Assembly (NCBI GenBank): GCA_934561555.1
Contig: CAKTGQ010000051.1
Coordinates: 1 to 6,004, forward strand
Length of the DNA stretch: 6,004 nucleotides
Reading direction: 5' to 3'
Origin: an uncultured Faecalibacterium sp.
Lineage (GTDB): Bacteria; Bacillota; Clostridia; Oscillospirales; Ruminococcaceae
A program made the translations under genes and the position numbers. Each line of letters opens with the position of its first letter. Within the stretch, counting starts at the first letter, position 1. The notes under the pieces are model-generated. The model was given only the letters and a program-made list of their open reading frames with translations, was not told the origin of the DNA and made no database searches. Of this stretch, positions 4,564 through 6,004 are shown piece after piece.

Positions 4564-5978
4564 GCATGACCACCCCTATCGTGGATTTTGTGCGCAGCTA
4601 TGCACAGTCCGGCACTGCCCGGCTGCATATGCCCGGCCACAAGGGGCAGAGCCTATTGGGCTTTGAGCCGCTGGATATCACCGAGATCTGCGGCGCAGAC
4701 GAACTTTACGCGCCGGAGGGCATCATTGCCGAAAGCGAAGCCAACGCCACCCAGCTGTTTGGTACGGCGCACAGCTATTACAGCACTGAGGGCTCATCCC
4801 AGTGCATCCGCGCCATGCTGTTTCTGGCGCTGCAAAGCGCACCGCAAAACGGCAAGCGCCCGGTGCTGCTGGCTGCCCGCAACGCCCACAAGGCGCTGCT
4901 GTATGCGGCGGCACTGCTGGACTTTGACATCCGCTGGCTCTGGCCGTCTGCGCAGGCAGAGGGCGCACTGTGCAGCTGCCCCGTCACAGCCGAAGTGCTG
5001 AGCGGGGCTTTGCACGCGCTGGCGCAGCAGGGGATAGAGCCCTTTGGCGTGTACGTCACCAGCCCGGATTATCTGGGCGGTGTGCAGGACATCCCGGCGC
5101 TGGCGGCGGTCTGCCGGGCGCAGGGCGTGCCTTTACTGGTGGATAACGCCCACGGTGCTTATCTGCGTTTTCTGCCGCAGAACTGCCACCCCATCGCGCA
5201 GGGCGCGGCCATGTGCTGTGACTCTGCCCACAAGACCCTGCCGGTGGTCACCGGCGGCGCGTATCTGCATCTGGCGCACGATGCCCCCGTGCAGGACGAA
5301 GCGGCTGTGCGGGGTGCGCTGGCGCTGTTCGGCTCTACCAGCCCTTCTTACCTTATTTTGCAATCGCTGGATGTGTGCAACGCTGTGCTGGCAGGGGACT
5401 ACCCCCGGCGGCTGGCACAGTGCTGCGCCGCGCTGGAAGGGGTGCGCCGCAGCCTGAACAAGACCGCAGCGGCGCGGCAGTGCCCGGTGCCGCTGGCAGT
5501 CGCCGGGGCGCAGCAGGAGCCGATGAAGCTCACACTGGACGCCGCCGCCCTTGGCTGCACCGGTACGGCGCTGGCAGATGCTTTGCGCCGCGCTCAGATG
5601 GAGTGCGAGTACGCCGACCCCCGCTATGTGGTACTGATGTTCACCCCGGAAAACCCGCCGCAGGACTTTGAACGCCTGCAAACCGCGCTGGAGCAACTTC
5701 TGGCTGCGGTGCCCGCCGGGCTGCTCCGCCCCGAGAACCGGGCAGGGGAGTTTGCCGCCTTGCAGCAGCAGGCGGTGCAGCGCTGCACCATCCGGCAGGC
5801 GGTGCTGGGCGCACAGGTGCGCGTCCCGGTGCACAAGGCGCTGGGGCGGGTGTGCGCGATGCCTACGGTATCCTGCCCGCCCGCCATCCCTGTGGCGGTC
5901 AGCGGCGAGGAGATCACCCCGGCGGCTATCGCCCTGATGCAGCGCTACGGCATCGAGGAACTCTCGGTGCTGCGATAA
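4560..5978 (+). CDS. Orn/Lys/Arg decarboxylase-family PLP enzyme (YaaO-like)
   Basis: This 472-residue fold-type I PLP enzyme is related to arginine/lysine/ornithine decarboxylases. Visible motifs are MPGHKGQ (24-30), a GSS phosphate-binding segment in STEGSSQC (75-82), LLVDNAHGA with D195 for the pyridine nitrogen and H198, and SAHKT with Schiff-base Lys225. The short C-terminal domain includes CPPAIPVAVSGEEI, matching the family's usual YPPGIP-PGE signature with some changed residues. Length fits the compact YaaO type rather than the large inducible decarboxylases. ATG at 4560 overlaps the maturase TGA (ATGA) and lacks a good ribosome binding site, which points to translational coupling; a second in-frame ATG lies at 4566. 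The substrate amino acid cannot be read from sequence. A link to peptide maturation is unproven; a housekeeping polyamine role is likelier. Confidence 0.88.
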   Translation: MSMTTPIVDFVRSYAQSGTARLHMPGHKGQSLLGFEPLDITEICGADELYAPEGIIAESEANATQLFGTAHSYYSTEGSSQCIRAMLFLALQSAPQNGKRPVLLAARNAHKALLYAAALLDFDIRWLWPSAQAEGALCSCPVTAEVLSGALHALAQQGIEPFGVYVTSPDYLGGVQDIPALAAVCRAQGVPLLVDNAHGAYLRFLPQNCHPIAQGAAMCCDSAHKTLPVVTGGAYLHLAHDAPVQDEAAVRGALALFGSTSPSYLILQSLDVCNAVLAGDYPRRLAQCCAALEGVRRSLNKTAAARQCPVPLAVAGAQQEPMKLTLDAAALGCTGTALADALRRAQMECEYADPRYVVLMFTPENPPQDFERLQTALEQLLAAVPAGLLRPENRAGEFAALQQQAVQRCTIRQAVLGAQVRVPVHKALGRVCAMPTVSCPPAIPVAVSGEEITPAAIALMQRYGIEELSVLR

Positions 5979-6004
5979 AGATTTTATAAGAAGAGAACCC
6001 GGAA

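Noticed and set aside
1..6004. CRISPR array, prophage or insertion sequence
   Set aside because: No regularly spaced direct repeats, and no transposase, integrase or phage structural gene is present.

Overview
The window looks like chromosomal DNA of a GC-rich Clostridia member, most likely Oscillospiraceae/Ruminococcaceae and Faecalibacterium-like. The grounds are the SCIFF peptide plus its radical SAM maturase (a near-universal marker of Clostridia), strong AAGGAGG-type ribosome binding sites, consensus sigma-A promoters, and GC-rich coding sequence with AT-rich promoters. The genus is an inference.

Layout. (1) 1-1972: a monocistronic exported 5'-nucleotidase/UshA-type metallophosphoesterase with its own promoter, a GTG start, a twin-arginine signal and a strong terminator. 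(2) 1973-2489: a non-coding stretch holding a possible ~139-bp MITE-like element with imperfect terminal inverted repeats and an elaborate internal hairpin. It also holds a minus-strand tRNA-Gln(CUG) with its own terminator and a perfect-consensus, UP-element-like promoter. (3) 2490-2777: a small DUF2508 (YaaL-like) gene. (4) 2798-4563: the ranthipeptide system. A strong promoter drives the 48-residue six-cysteine precursor SCIFF (scfA), then comes an intrinsic terminator acting as attenuator, then the radical SAM/SPASM maturase (scfB). (5) 4560-5978: an Orn/Lys/Arg-decarboxylase-fold PLP enzyme (YaaO-like) whose start codon overlaps the maturase stop codon (ATGA).

How the genes work together. 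The SCIFF precursor is probably made in excess because the terminator lies between it and the maturase. The maturase binds the leader through an N-terminal RRE-like domain and installs thioether bridges on the Cys-rich core using one radical SAM cluster and SPASM-region auxiliary clusters. The decarboxylase is translationally coupled to the maturase. DUF2508 and YaaO-like genes lie in the recR-yaaL and yaaO-tmk-holB neighbourhoods of Bacillus subtilis, so the RiPP pair appears to sit inside a conserved housekeeping region rather than on a mobile island. No peptidase, transporter or immunity gene for the peptide is visible here.

The most interesting points are a Gly in the SCIFF core where I recall the characterised homologue carrying its cross-linked Thr, the terminator between precursor and maturase, the maturase/decarboxylase ATGA overlap, the Cys-rich C-terminal tail of the maturase, and the structured repeat-like element beside the tRNA.
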